64,000 bases of DNA from JAKPQD01 sp029572965 (GCA_035374585.1 DAOSPF010000001.1:1-64000), one strand, 5' to 3'. Positions 8,408 to 17,840 are shown, numbered from the stretch's first letter. The notes: generated by a model not told the origin, from the letters alone. Translations and numbers: made by a program.

Positions 8408-10201
8408 TCAGCTTTTCTTTAGCCATCTTGGTACTGCGTCAATAACCACAATTATTACCGAAATCAGAATTACCAAAGTCAACAAACTGTTTACTATTCC
8501 CTGGCCTTGAGTCTGGGAGTTGAATATTTGCGGGATAAACAGGTTTTTAAGATTTAAAATACCAGCTATTATTGTTGTTACACCTACAAACGCCATTGGA
8601 ACAATAGTAATAACAATATATTTCTTTTTTCCGATATTGATTAAAAACGAAGTTGCAATAACCAATGCCAAAGTGGCCAACAGTTGGTTTGCAGTCCCAA
8701 ACATGGGCCAAATGGTCGAAACAGAGCCTGTATATATGAAGTAAGCCCAGCAAAACACTACTATACCGCTTGCCAGCAGGTTCGATGGCAGGTGATTTAC
8801 TCGTGCAAAAGGCTTGTAGAGCTTTCCACCTGTTTCTTGTATGATAAAACGGGCAATACGTGTACCAGCATCAATGGTTGTAAGGATAAATAAGGCTTCG
8901 AACATAATGGCAAAGTGGTACCAATACGACATCAGGCTTTTTAAGCCCGGTATTGATGAAAATATCTGCGCCATCCCTACGGCCAATGAAACTGCGCCTC
9001 CTGTGCGGCCAGCTATGCTCTCGCCCACAGCAGCAGAGAGTGAAGGTAAGTCGCTTTGTGTAAAGCCCATGGCATGGAGCTGGGGCAAAATAGCTTGCAG
9101 CTTTTCGGCCGGGACGTTGATCATAAAATAATCAAGCGGCAATAAGCTTGAAGCTGCAATTAACGCCAATATACTGACAACGCCTTCTGCAAGCATTGAC
9201 CCTACAGCAATAGGCCTGATATGCTTTTCGTTCATCAGCATTTTAGGGGTAGTACCTGAGCTTACCAATGCATGAAACCCTGAGATAGCCCCACAGGCAA
9301 TGGTAATAAACAGGTAAGGATATATATTGCCTTTGATAATTGGGCCTCCGCCATGAATAAAATCTGTAAATGCCGGCATTTTTAAGGTTGGCATTACAAT
9401 GATGATGCCAAGTGCCAGCATAGCTACTACGCCCAACTTCATGATAGAGCTTAAATAGTCACGAGGCGAAAGCAACAACCATACTGGCAATACAGAAGCT
9501 ATAAAACCATAAATGGCCAATGAAATAGTGAGCTGATGATGCGTGAATGTGAAATATGGTGCTAAGGACGATCCGGGAATATTTCTTCCAAAAACTACAG
9601 CGAAAAACAGTAGGATTACTCCAATTAATGTGGCTTCTTTAGTTTTTCCTTTACGGAAAACAAACATCCACCATCCCATTAGAAGGGCAATAGGAATAGT
9701 AGCCGCAATGGTAAAAGTACCCCATGAGCTTTCTGAAAGGGCATTGACAACTACCAGCCCCAGACCGGCAAGCGCTATGATAATGATAATCAGGACAGCC
9801 AATGATGCTATCGAGCCGCTTAGCTTACTTACTTCTTTTCTGGCAATTTCGGCAAGCGATTCGCCATTATGCCTGACCGAAGCTGTTAATATTACCAAGT
9901 CATGAACAGCCCCGGCCAAAACAGCCCCTACTAAAATCCATATAAACCCCGGGAAATAACCAAATTGTACTGCCAATACCGGACCAACCAAAGGCCCTGC
10001 ACCTGCAATAGCGGCAAAATGGTGTCCAAACAATACCCATTTGCTGGTTGGCACAAAGTTTTGTCCATCGTACCTGCTTTTTGAGGGTACCTGATTGTGT
10101 TCATTAATAGTCAAAACTTTTGCTGTAATAAAACCAAAGTAAAAACGGTATGCCAGTGCAAATGCAGCTAACACACCAATAATCAGTAACATGGCATTCA
10201 T
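8408..10201 (-). CDS. cstA: Carbon starvation protein CstA-family transporter
   Basis: A 597-residue inner-membrane protein of the CstA family, which imports pyruvate or peptides when carbon is short. Near the N-terminus are the family motifs FGHHFAAIAGAGPLVGPVLA and GAVHDLVILTASVRHNGESL, and later SGTTPKMLMNE; about 15 hydrophobic helices follow each other. It is shorter than the roughly 700 residues of E. coli CstA, as expected of the compact form. Its 3' end lies only 3 bases from that of the LytTR operon on the other strand. In enterobacteria a LytTR-type system (BtsSR) controls a CstA paralogue, so the neighbouring LytTR system may be relevant, though the genes are convergent and this is inference. 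Confidence 0.9.
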   Translation of the reverse strand: MNAMLLIIGVLAAFALAYRFYFGFITAKVLTINEHNQVPSKSRYDGQNFVPTSKWVLFGHHFAAIAGAGPLVGPVLAVQFGYFPGFIWILVGAVLAGAVHDLVILTASVRHNGESLAEIARKEVSKLSGSIASLAVLIIIIIALAGLGLVVVNALSESSWGTFTIAATIPIALLMGWWMFVFRKGKTKEATLIGVILLFFAVVFGRNIPGSSLAPYFTFTHHQLTISLAIYGFIASVLPVWLLLSPRDYLSSIMKLGVVAMLALGIIIVMPTLKMPAFTDFIHGGGPIIKGNIYPYLFITIACGAISGFHALVSSGTTPKMLMNEKHIRPIAVGSMLAEGVVSILALIAASSLLPLDYFMINVPAEKLQAILPQLHAMGFTQSDLPSLSAAVGESIAGRTGGAVSLAVGMAQIFSSIPGLKSLMSYWYHFAIMFEALFILTTIDAGTRIARFIIQETGGKLYKPFARVNHLPSNLLASGIVVFCWAYFIYTGSVSTIWPMFGTANQLLATLALVIATSFLINIGKKKYIVITIVPMAFVGVTTIIAGILNLKNLFIPQIFNSQTQGQGIVNSLLTLVILISVIIVVIDAVPRWLKKS

Positions 10202-10229
10202 AAATACTGCGTTTTTGTAAAAGAAAAAG

Positions 10230-10237
10230 CAAACGTA
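10230..10237 (-). promoter_or_regulatory. -7 promoter box of cstA
   Basis: On the minus strand the sequence reads TACGTTTG, an exact match to TAnnTTTG, 28 bases before the ATG of cstA. No clear -33 TTG was found at the usual distance. Confidence 0.5.
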
Positions 10238-10286
10238 TTATTTTTTTCTTTTTGATTGCACTTTATCGTGTGCTATTTAGTAGTTT

Positions 10287-10294
10287 TATTTTTG
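10287..10294 (+). promoter_or_regulatory. -7 promoter box of the Xaa-Pro aminopeptidase gene
   Basis: TATTTTTG matches TAnnTTTG and lies 17 bases before ATG 10312. It also lies inside the longer reading frame that opens with TTG 10252, which argues that the ATG is the true start. Confidence 0.5.
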
Positions 10295-10311
10295 TAAAAA
10301 AATTGAAAATT

Positions 10312-11712
10312 ATGGAAAGGCTTTTTAACAAAGAAAAATATATACAGCGTCGTAAGCAACTAAAGGAAAAAGTAGGCTTTGGGGTTATCTTTATGCCCGG
10401 AAACTTTCATTTATCAATGAACTATCCGGCCAATCCGTTACGTTTCAGGCAAGATAGCAACTTCCTGTATTTCTTTGGGCTTGATTCGCCCGAGTTAGCC
10501 GGGGTTATTGATGTTGACAATGATGAAGAACTGTTGTTTGGCCCCGAATTTTCTGTTGATGACCTGATATGGACCGGACAAGTAGAGATGTTTGACCAGC
10601 GGGCTTTTAAAGTTGGTGTTTCAAAGGTTTTTTCATACTCAAAACTTGAAAGATATATTAAAAAAACGGTTGAAGAAAAACGTAAGATTCATTTTTTGCC
10701 GCCATATCAGGGAGAAAAGAAGATAGTATTGTCTGAAATGCTTGGTTTTCCGGTTGCAAAATTGAAGGAACAAGCTTCAGATGTTTTGATAAAAGCTGTT
10801 GTAGCAATACGTAGTAAAAAAGATGCCGATGAAGTGGATGAAATAGAGTATGCTTTGAATAATATTACGGCTGAAATATATAGACAATGTATGTCTGTTA
10901 TTAGGCCAGGCATTAAAGAATCCGAGTTTGCTTCTATTGCTGAAGGCTATGCACTCAAACACAATTGTCGTTTGGCTTATCCTGCTATTTGCACTGTTAA
11001 TGGTCAGTATTTGCATAACGAATCGTATGACAACATTTTAAAAGACGGGCAATTACTATTGATTGATGCCGGAAGCGAAAGCCCAATGCACTATGCATCG
11101 GATATAACCCGCACTATTCCTGTAAGTAAGAAGTTTAATACACAACAAAAAGAAATATACCTGTTGGTACTTGACATGCAACAAAAAGCATTGTCATTAA
11201 TGAAACCGGGTGTGCCATATTCTTTTGTTCACAAAAACGCTTGTGAAGTGCTTGTTAAAGGAATGATACAGCTTGGTTTGATGAAAGGGAATGTTGCTGA
11301 GGTTGTTGAGGCTGGGGCCCATGCCCTGTTTTTCCCTCATGGGCTTGGGCATTTATTGGGGCTGGATGTCCACGATATGGAAGATTTAGGTGAGGCCAAT
11401 ACCGGTTATGATGAAACCTATAAAAGAAGTCAGCAGTTTGGCACACGCTTTCTCAGGTATGGCAAGGAGCTTCACGAAGGTATTGTTATTACTGTTGAGC
11501 CTGGCATTTATTTCATTCCGGAGCTTATTGACCAATGGAAAAGCGAAAGCCGTTATTCTCAATTTATCAATTATGCGGCTTTAGAAAAGTATAAAAATTT
11601 TGGAGGCATTAGAATAGAAGATAATGTACTGATTACAAATGATAATTACAAAATTTTAGGCAACCTTATCCCAAAATCTGTTTTTGATGTTGAAGCAGCC
11701 TGTAATTTATAA
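10312..11712 (+). CDS. pepP: Xaa-Pro aminopeptidase (M24B family)
   Basis: A 466-residue pita-bread metallopeptidase that removes the first residue from peptides with Pro at position 2. The N-terminal aminopeptidase-P domain includes FMPGNFHLSMNYPANPLRFRQDSNFLY in pieces; the catalytic domain carries the five metal ligands: Asp in LLIDAGSE, Asp in SDITRTIPV, His in FFPHGLGHLLG, Glu in TVEPGIYF and Glu in IRIEDNVL. The ATG at 10312 is chosen over an upstream TTG because a -7 box lies between them. The stop codon abuts, in convergent orientation, that of the tyrosine autokinase gene. Likely cytoplasmic, since no signal peptide is present with this start. Confidence 0.92.
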   Translation: MERLFNKEKYIQRRKQLKEKVGFGVIFMPGNFHLSMNYPANPLRFRQDSNFLYFFGLDSPELAGVIDVDNDEELLFGPEFSVDDLIWTGQVEMFDQRAFKVGVSKVFSYSKLERYIKKTVEEKRKIHFLPPYQGEKKIVLSEMLGFPVAKLKEQASDVLIKAVVAIRSKKDADEVDEIEYALNNITAEIYRQCMSVIRPGIKESEFASIAEGYALKHNCRLAYPAICTVNGQYLHNESYDNILKDGQLLLIDAGSESPMHYASDITRTIPVSKKFNTQQKEIYLLVLDMQQKALSLMKPGVPYSFVHKNACEVLVKGMIQLGLMKGNVAEVVEAGAHALFFPHGLGHLLGLDVHDMEDLGEANTGYDETYKRSQQFGTRFLRYGKELHEGIVITVEPGIYFIPELIDQWKSESRYSQFINYAALEKYKNFGGIRIEDNVLITNDNYKILGNLIPKSVFDVEAACNL

Positions 11713-14136
11713 TTACAAGCCTATCCATCGTTTCAACCTTTCTTTGAAAGTGACCGGAGTGTCATCGTCATCACTGTAATAGCCTTTGCTATAACTATAG
11801 TCGCTGTAGCTGTACCCATAATGGTACTTATAGCCATATTTTCCGCCATAGTGCGAGGTATAACCATAGTAACCCGGTATTTTAACATCATTAATCAACA
11901 CATTTAAGTGTGGCAACTGATCATTTTCAGCCAATTCATTGATTAAGTGCACTACGTCTTTTGTCGAGTAGTTTTGACGAACAACGAAAAGAGAGCAGCT
12001 GGCATATTTTGATATAAGCAAGGCATCTGTAACAACAGCCACAGGAGGCGTATCGAAAATGATATAATCAAAATCTTCTTTTACCTTTTTAATCAGCTTC
12101 TCCATATTCTCTGTTTCGAGCAGTTCGGCCGGGTTAGGTGGTACAGGCCCGGCCGGGGCAAAAAACAGGTTGTTGATATTAGTAGGGACAATAATCTCTT
12201 CATATTGGGCCTGGTTACTTAGGTAACTGCTTATGCCTGTTTTGTTGGGGATATTCAGATACCTGTGTATTTTAGGCTTTCTTAAGTCAAAAGCCATCAA
12301 TAAAACTTTTTTATTAGCCATAGAAAGCACTATCCCTAAGTTAACTGCGCAAAAAGTTTTTCCTTCACCACTGATGGTAGAGGTTACTAAAATAGATTTG
12401 TCGTCTTTTTCGCGCAGGATAAATTGCAAATTAGTCCGCAGGCCCCTAAATGACTCAGCCAGCGATGACTTTGGATATTCAAATACCGGAGTCTCGGTAT
12501 TTTTATTGTTATGCCCTAATGAAACAATAATAGAGCTCTTTCTTAACCGCGAAAGGTCTTTTATATCTACTATTTGATTATTGAGAAATTCCATCAGGAA
12601 AATAATAATAAACGGAATAGCTAACCCCAATAAAATAGCCGTTGAATAAACGCTCGAACGCTTTGGTTTGATTAAAACAGCGTTTGTTGACAGCGCTTCA
12701 TCTATTACTTTATTATCGGCTTTATTTGAGGCCCGCGTTATACCTGCTTCGGCTCTTTTTTGCAATAAGAAAGTAAATATACTATTGTTAATATCATATT
12801 CACGTTTTATCGAAAGGTATTCCCTTTCAATCGGAGGTAAATTATATAATTTTTCTTCTTCTTTCTGAATGGCTTCTTCACAAATCCTGGTATCGTACAA
12901 TGTAGTATTTTCTAATTCGTTTAAGCTTTCTACCAGTGTTTTGCGGACATTATCAATTTTTAGGTTTAAAATTTTGAAGGCCGGGCTTGTCTCTGAAACA
13001 GAAAGTTTTAATTCTCTCTTTTGGTTATAGAGGTCAATGAGTTGGGTAATGGATTTATTTAAAAGATCATCGTTTAGGCCAAAAGTACCGGGAGCCATAA
13101 CATCCGAAAAATCAGCCTTTTTATTTATATAGTCTCTGATGTAGCTACAATATTTAAGCTTTATGCCATTTTCATATTTTTGCTTTTGCAAGCCTATCAA
13201 TCGTTCTGAAATTATTTTTTCTTCGTCGAGGATGTCAAAAACTTTTCGGTTTGTACGAAAATCCTGCAATCTCAATTCATTCTTTTTTAACGAGTCTCCA
13301 ACTACATTTAGCTGGTTATCTATAAACCTGATAGCATTTTCTGCAGCTTGGTTTTTTTCGTTCAGGTTATTTCGCAAATAAATTTCGCTGACTTTATTTA
13401 CAAACTTTGCTTCTTTGTCTGGGATTGGGCCTGATGATGAGAGTGTAATTATCGAACCTTGTTTTTCATCTCCGGTAACACTTAGCTTTCCAATATATTC
13501 GCGGGTAAGATTATTTAAATCGTTAATCACAAAAGAATATTGGAGTTTTCTGTCTTCCCCGGCAGCCTGTGGGTTGAAATCTTTTATTTTAATTATCCAA
13601 AAAGAGAAGTCTTCATTCTCAAATTTATTTCCAAACCTGATACGTTTTTTAGTTTTGTTTTGCTCTCCGTACTCTAATAAAATTTCTTCTGAGTTTAAAA
13701 AAGTCAGGCTTACCGGAACATATTTCAGGTTTGTTTTGGATGTGTCTAATACGATCTGAAAAAACTGGTTAAATACTTTTCTTTCTTTTATTCGGCCAAC
13801 AACATTATAGGTAATTTCAAAATTTAGTTCTATCAATGATTGATTAATAACAGAATAAGATTTTATTTTGGCAATCTCATTAAACATGTTGCGTTTAGTA
13901 AGGTTTCGCCCCATTACCGGGAAAAGCGATTCAAAGCCTTTTTGTTCTTCATTGATGATAATAGTGGAGCTTACTTTATATTGAGGTTCGGTATATCTGA
14001 TTACCAAATAAGCTATTGATAACGCTATCGTTAAAGAAATAAGGAATAACGGCCAGTTTATTATGGTTTTAAATAAATACCTTTTAATGTTAGGGGCCTC
14101 ATCAGCAGGCTGTATGTTGTTTTCTATTTCGTTCAT
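11713..14136 (-). CDS. Polysaccharide chain-length protein and tyrosine autokinase (Wzc-like)
   Basis: An 807-residue inner-membrane protein of the Wzc/CapAB fused type, which controls polysaccharide polymerisation and export by cycles of tyrosine phosphorylation. A first transmembrane helix lies near residues 30-48 (WPLFLISLTIALSIAYLVI), then the Wzz periplasmic domain with coiled coil, a second helix (ILLGLAIPFIIIFLMEF), and the BY-kinase domain with Walker A SGEGKTF near residue 590, Walker A' LLMAFDLRKPKIH and Walker B YIIFDTPPV. The last 45 residues hold a tyrosine cluster, the autophosphorylation sites. It lies 8 bases after the export lipoprotein gene. No glycosyltransferases, flippase or polymerase are near, so the pair serves a polysaccharide cluster encoded elsewhere. 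Confidence 0.92.
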   Translation of the reverse strand: MNEIENNIQPADEAPNIKRYLFKTIINWPLFLISLTIALSIAYLVIRYTEPQYKVSSTIIINEEQKGFESLFPVMGRNLTKRNMFNEIAKIKSYSVINQSLIELNFEITYNVVGRIKERKVFNQFFQIVLDTSKTNLKYVPVSLTFLNSEEILLEYGEQNKTKKRIRFGNKFENEDFSFWIIKIKDFNPQAAGEDRKLQYSFVINDLNNLTREYIGKLSVTGDEKQGSIITLSSSGPIPDKEAKFVNKVSEIYLRNNLNEKNQAAENAIRFIDNQLNVVGDSLKKNELRLQDFRTNRKVFDILDEEKIISERLIGLQKQKYENGIKLKYCSYIRDYINKKADFSDVMAPGTFGLNDDLLNKSITQLIDLYNQKRELKLSVSETSPAFKILNLKIDNVRKTLVESLNELENTTLYDTRICEEAIQKEEEKLYNLPPIEREYLSIKREYDINNSIFTFLLQKRAEAGITRASNKADNKVIDEALSTNAVLIKPKRSSVYSTAILLGLAIPFIIIFLMEFLNNQIVDIKDLSRLRKSSIIVSLGHNNKNTETPVFEYPKSSLAESFRGLRTNLQFILREKDDKSILVTSTISGEGKTFCAVNLGIVLSMANKKVLLMAFDLRKPKIHRYLNIPNKTGISSYLSNQAQYEEIIVPTNINNLFFAPAGPVPPNPAELLETENMEKLIKKVKEDFDYIIFDTPPVAVVTDALLISKYASCSLFVVRQNYSTKDVVHLINELAENDQLPHLNVLINDVKIPGYYGYTSHYGGKYGYKYHYGYSYSDYSYSKGYYSDDDDTPVTFKERLKRWIGL

Positions 14137-14144
14137 CCGAAACC

Positions 14145-14927
14145 TTATTTTTGTACTAAATTATAAACCAGCAAACTTAATGTAACAACTGAAGATACGG
14201 AGGTAATAAACAAAGCCAGCTCATTTAATGTTAACCTGACAGCAGTAATTTTGGCTGGTTCAACGTAAATTATATCATTAGGCTGAACGTAAAAAAGAGG
14301 GCTACTGATCAGGTTTTTGTCTGTTACATCAACCCTGAATGTTTTTATCCCTTCAGGGGTTGTACGCATAATTAACACATTGTGTTTATTCCCTGATTTG
14401 AGGATATCTCCGCTCATAGCAAATACTTCAAACAAATTGGCCCTTTCGGCCATAATATTTTTTTGTCCTGAACCAATTTCGCCTAATACTGTTATTTTAA
14501 AACTTAGCAACCTTACTACTACTTCAGCGTCAGAAACTATCTCCCGGGCTTTGTTTTGCAACTCTTGTTCTATTTCTTTCATTGTCAGGCCGGCTACCTT
14601 AATATCCCCTAACACTGCAATATTTATATAGCCGCCCAAATCAACCGGATATCCTATAAGGTAATAATTTGAAGTGTTATAATAATAAGTATTTTCTGAT
14701 GTTGAAGAGGTTTTATTAAATATTTCAGCAGCTGTGGGGTTGATAGAACTTCTTATTTTTATATATAAAATATCTGAGGCTTGAACTTTATAAGTAGTAT
14801 AAGTTGTCTTTATTAGGGAGTCAGATGTTGTTTTTCCTAAATCTCTAACATATACAATGTCTTTGTAACGAGTACACGACGCACCTATTACTAATACTAA
14901 TAGAAAGAAAAAAAATCTTTTGTGCAT
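14145..14927 (-). CDS. Polysaccharide export outer-membrane lipoprotein (Wza-like)
   Basis: A 260-residue lipoprotein: signal peptide MHKRFFFFLLVLVIGASC with Cys18 as the lipidated residue. The Poly_export domain (about 45-135) contains YKVQASDILYIKI and GGYINIAVLGDIKVAGLTM, followed by an SLBB domain (KITVLGEIGSGQKNIM and so on). A C-terminal hydrophobic helix ends the protein, the amphipathic segment that in Wza crosses the outer membrane. Its partner Wzc-like kinase follows on the same strand after 8 bases. Upstream is an 88-base gap to the alanine dehydrogenase stop codon, so it probably has its own promoter there. Confidence 0.9.
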   Translation of the reverse strand: MHKRFFFFLLVLVIGASCTRYKDIVYVRDLGKTTSDSLIKTTYTTYKVQASDILYIKIRSSINPTAAEIFNKTSSTSENTYYYNTSNYYLIGYPVDLGGYINIAVLGDIKVAGLTMKEIEQELQNKAREIVSDAEVVVRLLSFKITVLGEIGSGQKNIMAERANLFEVFAMSGDILKSGNKHNVLIMRTTPEGIKTFRVDVTDKNLISSPLFYVQPNDIIYVEPAKITAVRLTLNELALFITSVSSVVTLSLLVYNLVQK

Positions 14928-15015
14928 TTAAATATTGTTAGGTTTTTAGCTTCTTCTTTTATTAATTAGTCGGTAAATTTACAATTTAATTTTTAAACAT
15001 GAAACTCCCCATGCT

Positions 15016-16233
15016 TTAGAAGGCTGCCATGAGCAGGTCTATATCGCTGGATGGAATGTCGAGTTGTCTGGCAATATGCCTGTTAGTAAGGATGCCGTTA
15101 AAAATATATACTCCGTGCCTAAGCCCAATATCTGTTTTTAATTGCTCGTTTATACCTCCGCTTTGGGCTATTTGGTTAAGAATAGGTAAAAAGATATTGC
15201 TCAAAGCAATGGATGAAGTCCTTGAAACCCTTGCAGGAAGGTTGGGTATAGCATAATGGATTACTCCAAATTTTGTATAAACAGGGTCTGAAAGGCTTCT
15301 GTACTCTGAGCTTTCAATACATCCTCCATACATAAGGCTAAGGTCAACAATGACTGAACCCTTTTTCATTCCGCGTACCATTTCGTCTGTAACGTAGAAC
15401 ATGATGTTATTCTCAAATGTTTCGCGGGCTCCAATAAGTACATCGGCCGATTTTAAAGCCTTTGCAAGTACCTGGGGATGAAATACAGAGGTTTGTAAAG
15501 GCTTTCCCAATATATTTTGCAGTTGTATCAGCCTTTGTATGGAGCTGTCAAAAACTTTCACCACAGCGCCTAAGCCATGTGCAGCCCGAATGGCATATTC
15601 GGCTGCTGTGCCAGCCCCTACTACTACAACTTCTGTGGGGGTAATACCTGCAATACCGCCCAAAAGCACGCCCTTGCCCCCGCGGGCGTTACTTAAATAT
15701 TCGGCAGCAATAAGGATAGATGTAGAACCTGAGATGGCATTCATTGAACGAACTACAGGGTAATATCCATCAGAGTCCTTGATATTTTCAAAAGCAAAGG
15801 CTGTAACTTTTTTGGCCATCAGGCTTTTTATATATTCAGCATCATAATGGGTGATCCCAAGAGATGAGAAAAGTATTTGTTGTCCCCTGAGGGCATGAAT
15901 TTCTTCCTGAGTAGGGGGGGCAATTTTTAGCACAATATCGGCCTGAAAAACTGAATTTCGGTCTTTTATCAATAATGCGCCTTTTTCGCTATAATCACGA
16001 TCCGAATAATTGGCCGAATGTCCTGCTGACGATTCAAGTATTATCTCGTGCCCTTGCGATGCAAGAATTTCAACAGCTTCGGGGGTAAGTGGTACGCGCC
16101 CTTCTACCTCATGGTTTTCTTTTGGGATGCCTATGACCAGTTTTTTATATTTCTTTTCAACTTCAAGCATTTCTTCCATCGGAAGCAGTCCGCTTTTGCT
16201 AAAAACTAGTCTGTTTGCAGCCTGAGAACCCAT
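15016..16233 (-). CDS. ald: Alanine dehydrogenase
   Basis: A 405-residue NAD-dependent enzyme that interconverts L-alanine with pyruvate and ammonium. The AlaDh/PNT N-terminal domain begins at IGIPKENHEVEGRVPLTPEAV, with the substrate Arg; Lys in VLKIAPP follows. The NAD-binding domain has GGIAGITPTEVVVVGAGTAAE with the GxGxxx nucleotide fingerprint, and SVIVDLSLMYGG. The protein is about 30 residues longer than the classic 370-residue form because of an N-terminal stretch (MGSQAANRLVFSKSG), a variant often seen in Bacteroidota. The ATG at 16233 is 22 bases from a 13-bp inverted repeat that could be its operator. Confidence 0.9.
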   Translation of the reverse strand: MGSQAANRLVFSKSGLLPMEEMLEVEKKYKKLVIGIPKENHEVEGRVPLTPEAVEILASQGHEIILESSAGHSANYSDRDYSEKGALLIKDRNSVFQADIVLKIAPPTQEEIHALRGQQILFSSLGITHYDAEYIKSLMAKKVTAFAFENIKDSDGYYPVVRSMNAISGSTSILIAAEYLSNARGGKGVLLGGIAGITPTEVVVVGAGTAAEYAIRAAHGLGAVVKVFDSSIQRLIQLQNILGKPLQTSVFHPQVLAKALKSADVLIGARETFENNIMFYVTDEMVRGMKKGSVIVDLSLMYGGCIESSEYRSLSDPVYTKFGVIHYAIPNLPARVSRTSSIALSNIFLPILNQIAQSGGINEQLKTDIGLRHGVYIFNGILTNRHIARQLDIPSSDIDLLMAAF

Positions 16234-16255
16234 AGTATTTTGTTTATTTTTTGTA

Positions 16256-16287
16256 AAATTACATTTTTATTAAGAAAAATGTAATTT
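16256..16287. promoter_or_regulatory. 13-bp perfect inverted repeat upstream of ald
   Basis: Arms AAATTACATTTTT (16256-16268) and AAAAATGTAATTT (16275-16287) flank a 6-base loop. It lies 23 bases upstream of the ald ATG and about 110 bases before the tRNA promoter. No gene needs a terminator here, so an operator for an unknown regulator fits best. Confidence 0.4.
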
Positions 16288-16394
16288 GCTGTCTTTTTTT
16301 TCAATACCGCGTTTGATTCTCAATGCTTTCGATATGTGCAAAAAAGTGTTCGAAAATTTTTGCTTAAAAATTTTTCTTGTTTTTTTTCTGAGTA

Positions 16395-16425
16395 TTTGCA
16401 GAAATAAAAAAGATTATTACTTTTG
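16395..16425 (+). promoter_or_regulatory. Promoter of the tRNA-Gly/tRNA-Leu unit
   Basis: TTTG at 16395-16398 and TACTTTTG at 16418-16425, 19 bases apart, match the Bacteroidota -33 and -7 elements. Transcription would start near 16432, about 40 bases before tRNA-Gly. Confidence 0.65.
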
Positions 16426-16471
16426 CACCACCATTAATACTAACAACAATGGTGTAAGTGGTAAAATTTAT

Positions 16472-16544
16472 GCGGGAATAGCTCAGTTGGTAGAGCACAA
16501 CCTTGCCAAGGTTGGGGTCGCGGGTCCGAGTCCCGTTTCCCGCT
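16472..16544 (+). tRNA. tRNA-Gly(GCC)
   Basis: A 73-base cloverleaf: acceptor GCGGGAA pairs with TTCCCGC, discriminator T; D arm GCTC/GAGC; anticodon stem CAACC/GGTTG with loop TTGCCAA, anticodon GCC at 16505-16507; T arm with GGTCCGAGTCC. No CCA is encoded. Confidence 0.97.
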
Positions 16545-16547
16545 CAG

Positions 16548-16573
16548 AAATCCCGATTATCGGGATTTTTTTT
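16548..16573 (+). terminator. Terminator between tRNA-Gly and tRNA-Leu
   Basis: A 10-bp stem (AAATCCCGAT with ATCGGGATTT, one-base centre) runs directly into a tract of T's. It begins 4 bases after tRNA-Gly. It suggests that tRNA-Leu is transcribed by read-through or by its own promoter in the 47 bases between. Confidence 0.75.
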
Positions 16574-16620
16574 CATAAAGGCTGTGCTAAGGCTTAGTCT
16601 TTTAAGTTCATTTAAAGGTT

Positions 16621-16706
16621 GCCCGAATGGTGGAATAGGTAGACACGCAGGACTTAAAATCCTGTGGGCAGAAATGTCCGTGCCGGTTCGATTCCGGCTT
16701 CGGGTA
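16621..16706 (+). tRNA. tRNA-Leu(UAA)
   Basis: An 86-base class II tRNA. Acceptor GCCCGAA pairs with TTCGGGT (one G-U pair), discriminator A; anticodon stem CAGGA/TCCTG with loop CTTAAAA gives anticodon TAA at 16655-16657; a long variable arm (TGGGCAGAAATGTCCG) and a T arm with GGTTCGATTCC follow. No CCA is encoded. Confidence 0.97.
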
Positions 16707-16711
16707 CGTAC

Positions 16712-16745
16712 AAGCCCTTGTAACAAAAGTTGCAAGGGCTTTTTT
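16712..16745 (+). terminator. Terminator after tRNA-Leu
   Basis: A 13-bp stem with one G-U pair (16712-16724 with 16729-16741) around an AAAA loop is followed by T's. It begins 6 bases after the tRNA. Confidence 0.85.
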
Positions 16746-16872
16746 ATTCAGAGATAGCCATTCATTAGGCTCGACAGTGTCTTTTATTCCTGTTGGTTTT
16801 TAACTTAAAGGGTTGTATGTGAATTAGAAATGTGCAGATATTCAAAACCTGCGCCATAAAGTGCCTATTGGG

Positions 16873-17740
16873 TTAATTATTCTTAATGCGTATATAAAAA
16901 CGACTATTGCTGCCCAATTTCAAAAACCGGTTATAAATTTTCCCAAATAGCGTTTGTGCAATTATATCTTTGCGGCTATAAGTATAATAACTCAAAATTT
17001 CAAAACCATTTTTTTCTAAAAACCATTTCATGCTTTTTACAGTTGGTTCATATAAATGGTCTGGTGTTTTACTTTTTTCGTGCTTCCATTGGTGATTCTT
17101 CAATTTCAATTTTACCAACAGAAGTTTTATTTTACCCGTTAATGAGTATTTGTTTGGGATGTTTATAACAGCTACTCCGTCTTCCGATAATAAGTCTTTG
17201 ATTTTTAACAACCAGTTTTGTGGGTCCGGGATGTGCTCAATGACATGACTAAGATGAATAACATGAGAATTTTTCATCAAAAGTTAATGAAGTAAAATTA
17301 TCACGAAAAACTTTAAGATTTAGTTTATTCTCAACAAAAGAGGCCATTTTCTCTGATACTTCCACACCATAACAGTGCTTGAAATATTTTTTTGCTGAAA
17401 ATAGATAATCACCCATACAAGCCCCAACGTCTAAAACAGAATTGGGTGATTTTATAAAACTTAAGGTTTCTGAAATTTCTTTATCCCAGTTCTTTGTAAG
17501 CCTGTCTGAATACTCATAGGTGATATGGTTGAAATCATTATATTTTGCATAAGCATCTTCTAAAAATTTTCCATCATATTTTGGCCTTGGGGAAAAATAA
17601 ACAACACCACAAATTTTACATTTGAGATTATTGTATTGTAATTCATTACCAAATCTTTCATATACAAAACTATTATTTGAACCACAAAATGGACAATTCA
17701 CGCTTTCCCATGCGTGAGGTACATAATTTTTATTTTTCAT
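16873..17740 (-). pseudogene. Frameshifted zinc-ribbon class I methyltransferase
   Basis: Two overlapping minus-strand reading frames make one methyltransferase of about 285 residues. The first part (17740 to 17240) has an N-terminal zinc ribbon (NCPFCGSNN and KCKICGVVYF), then motif I VLDVGACMGDYLF; the second part continues with HLSHVIEHIPDPQNW, DGVAVINIPNKYS and a C-terminal tail. Removing one T near 17263 joins them as FSVIHLSHVIEH, exactly the family pattern, so a one-base insertion broke the frame. It may be a true recent pseudogene or an assembly error. The gene is AT-rich and lies alone downstream of the tRNA pair. Such methyltransferases often act on sugars or in polysaccharide clusters. 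Confidence 0.75.
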
Positions 17741-17840
17741 CTTTTGATAAAATTATTTATAGTTTCTAATGCACAAATATATAATAACCTTAAATAAAAT
17801 CGCAGACTCGCTTAATGAAAAGAAGAAAATATAAGCAATT

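Noticed and set aside
16621..17740. tRNA-Leu as an integration site for an island carrying the methyltransferase
   Set aside because: I found no repeat of the tRNA 3' end downstream and no integrase.
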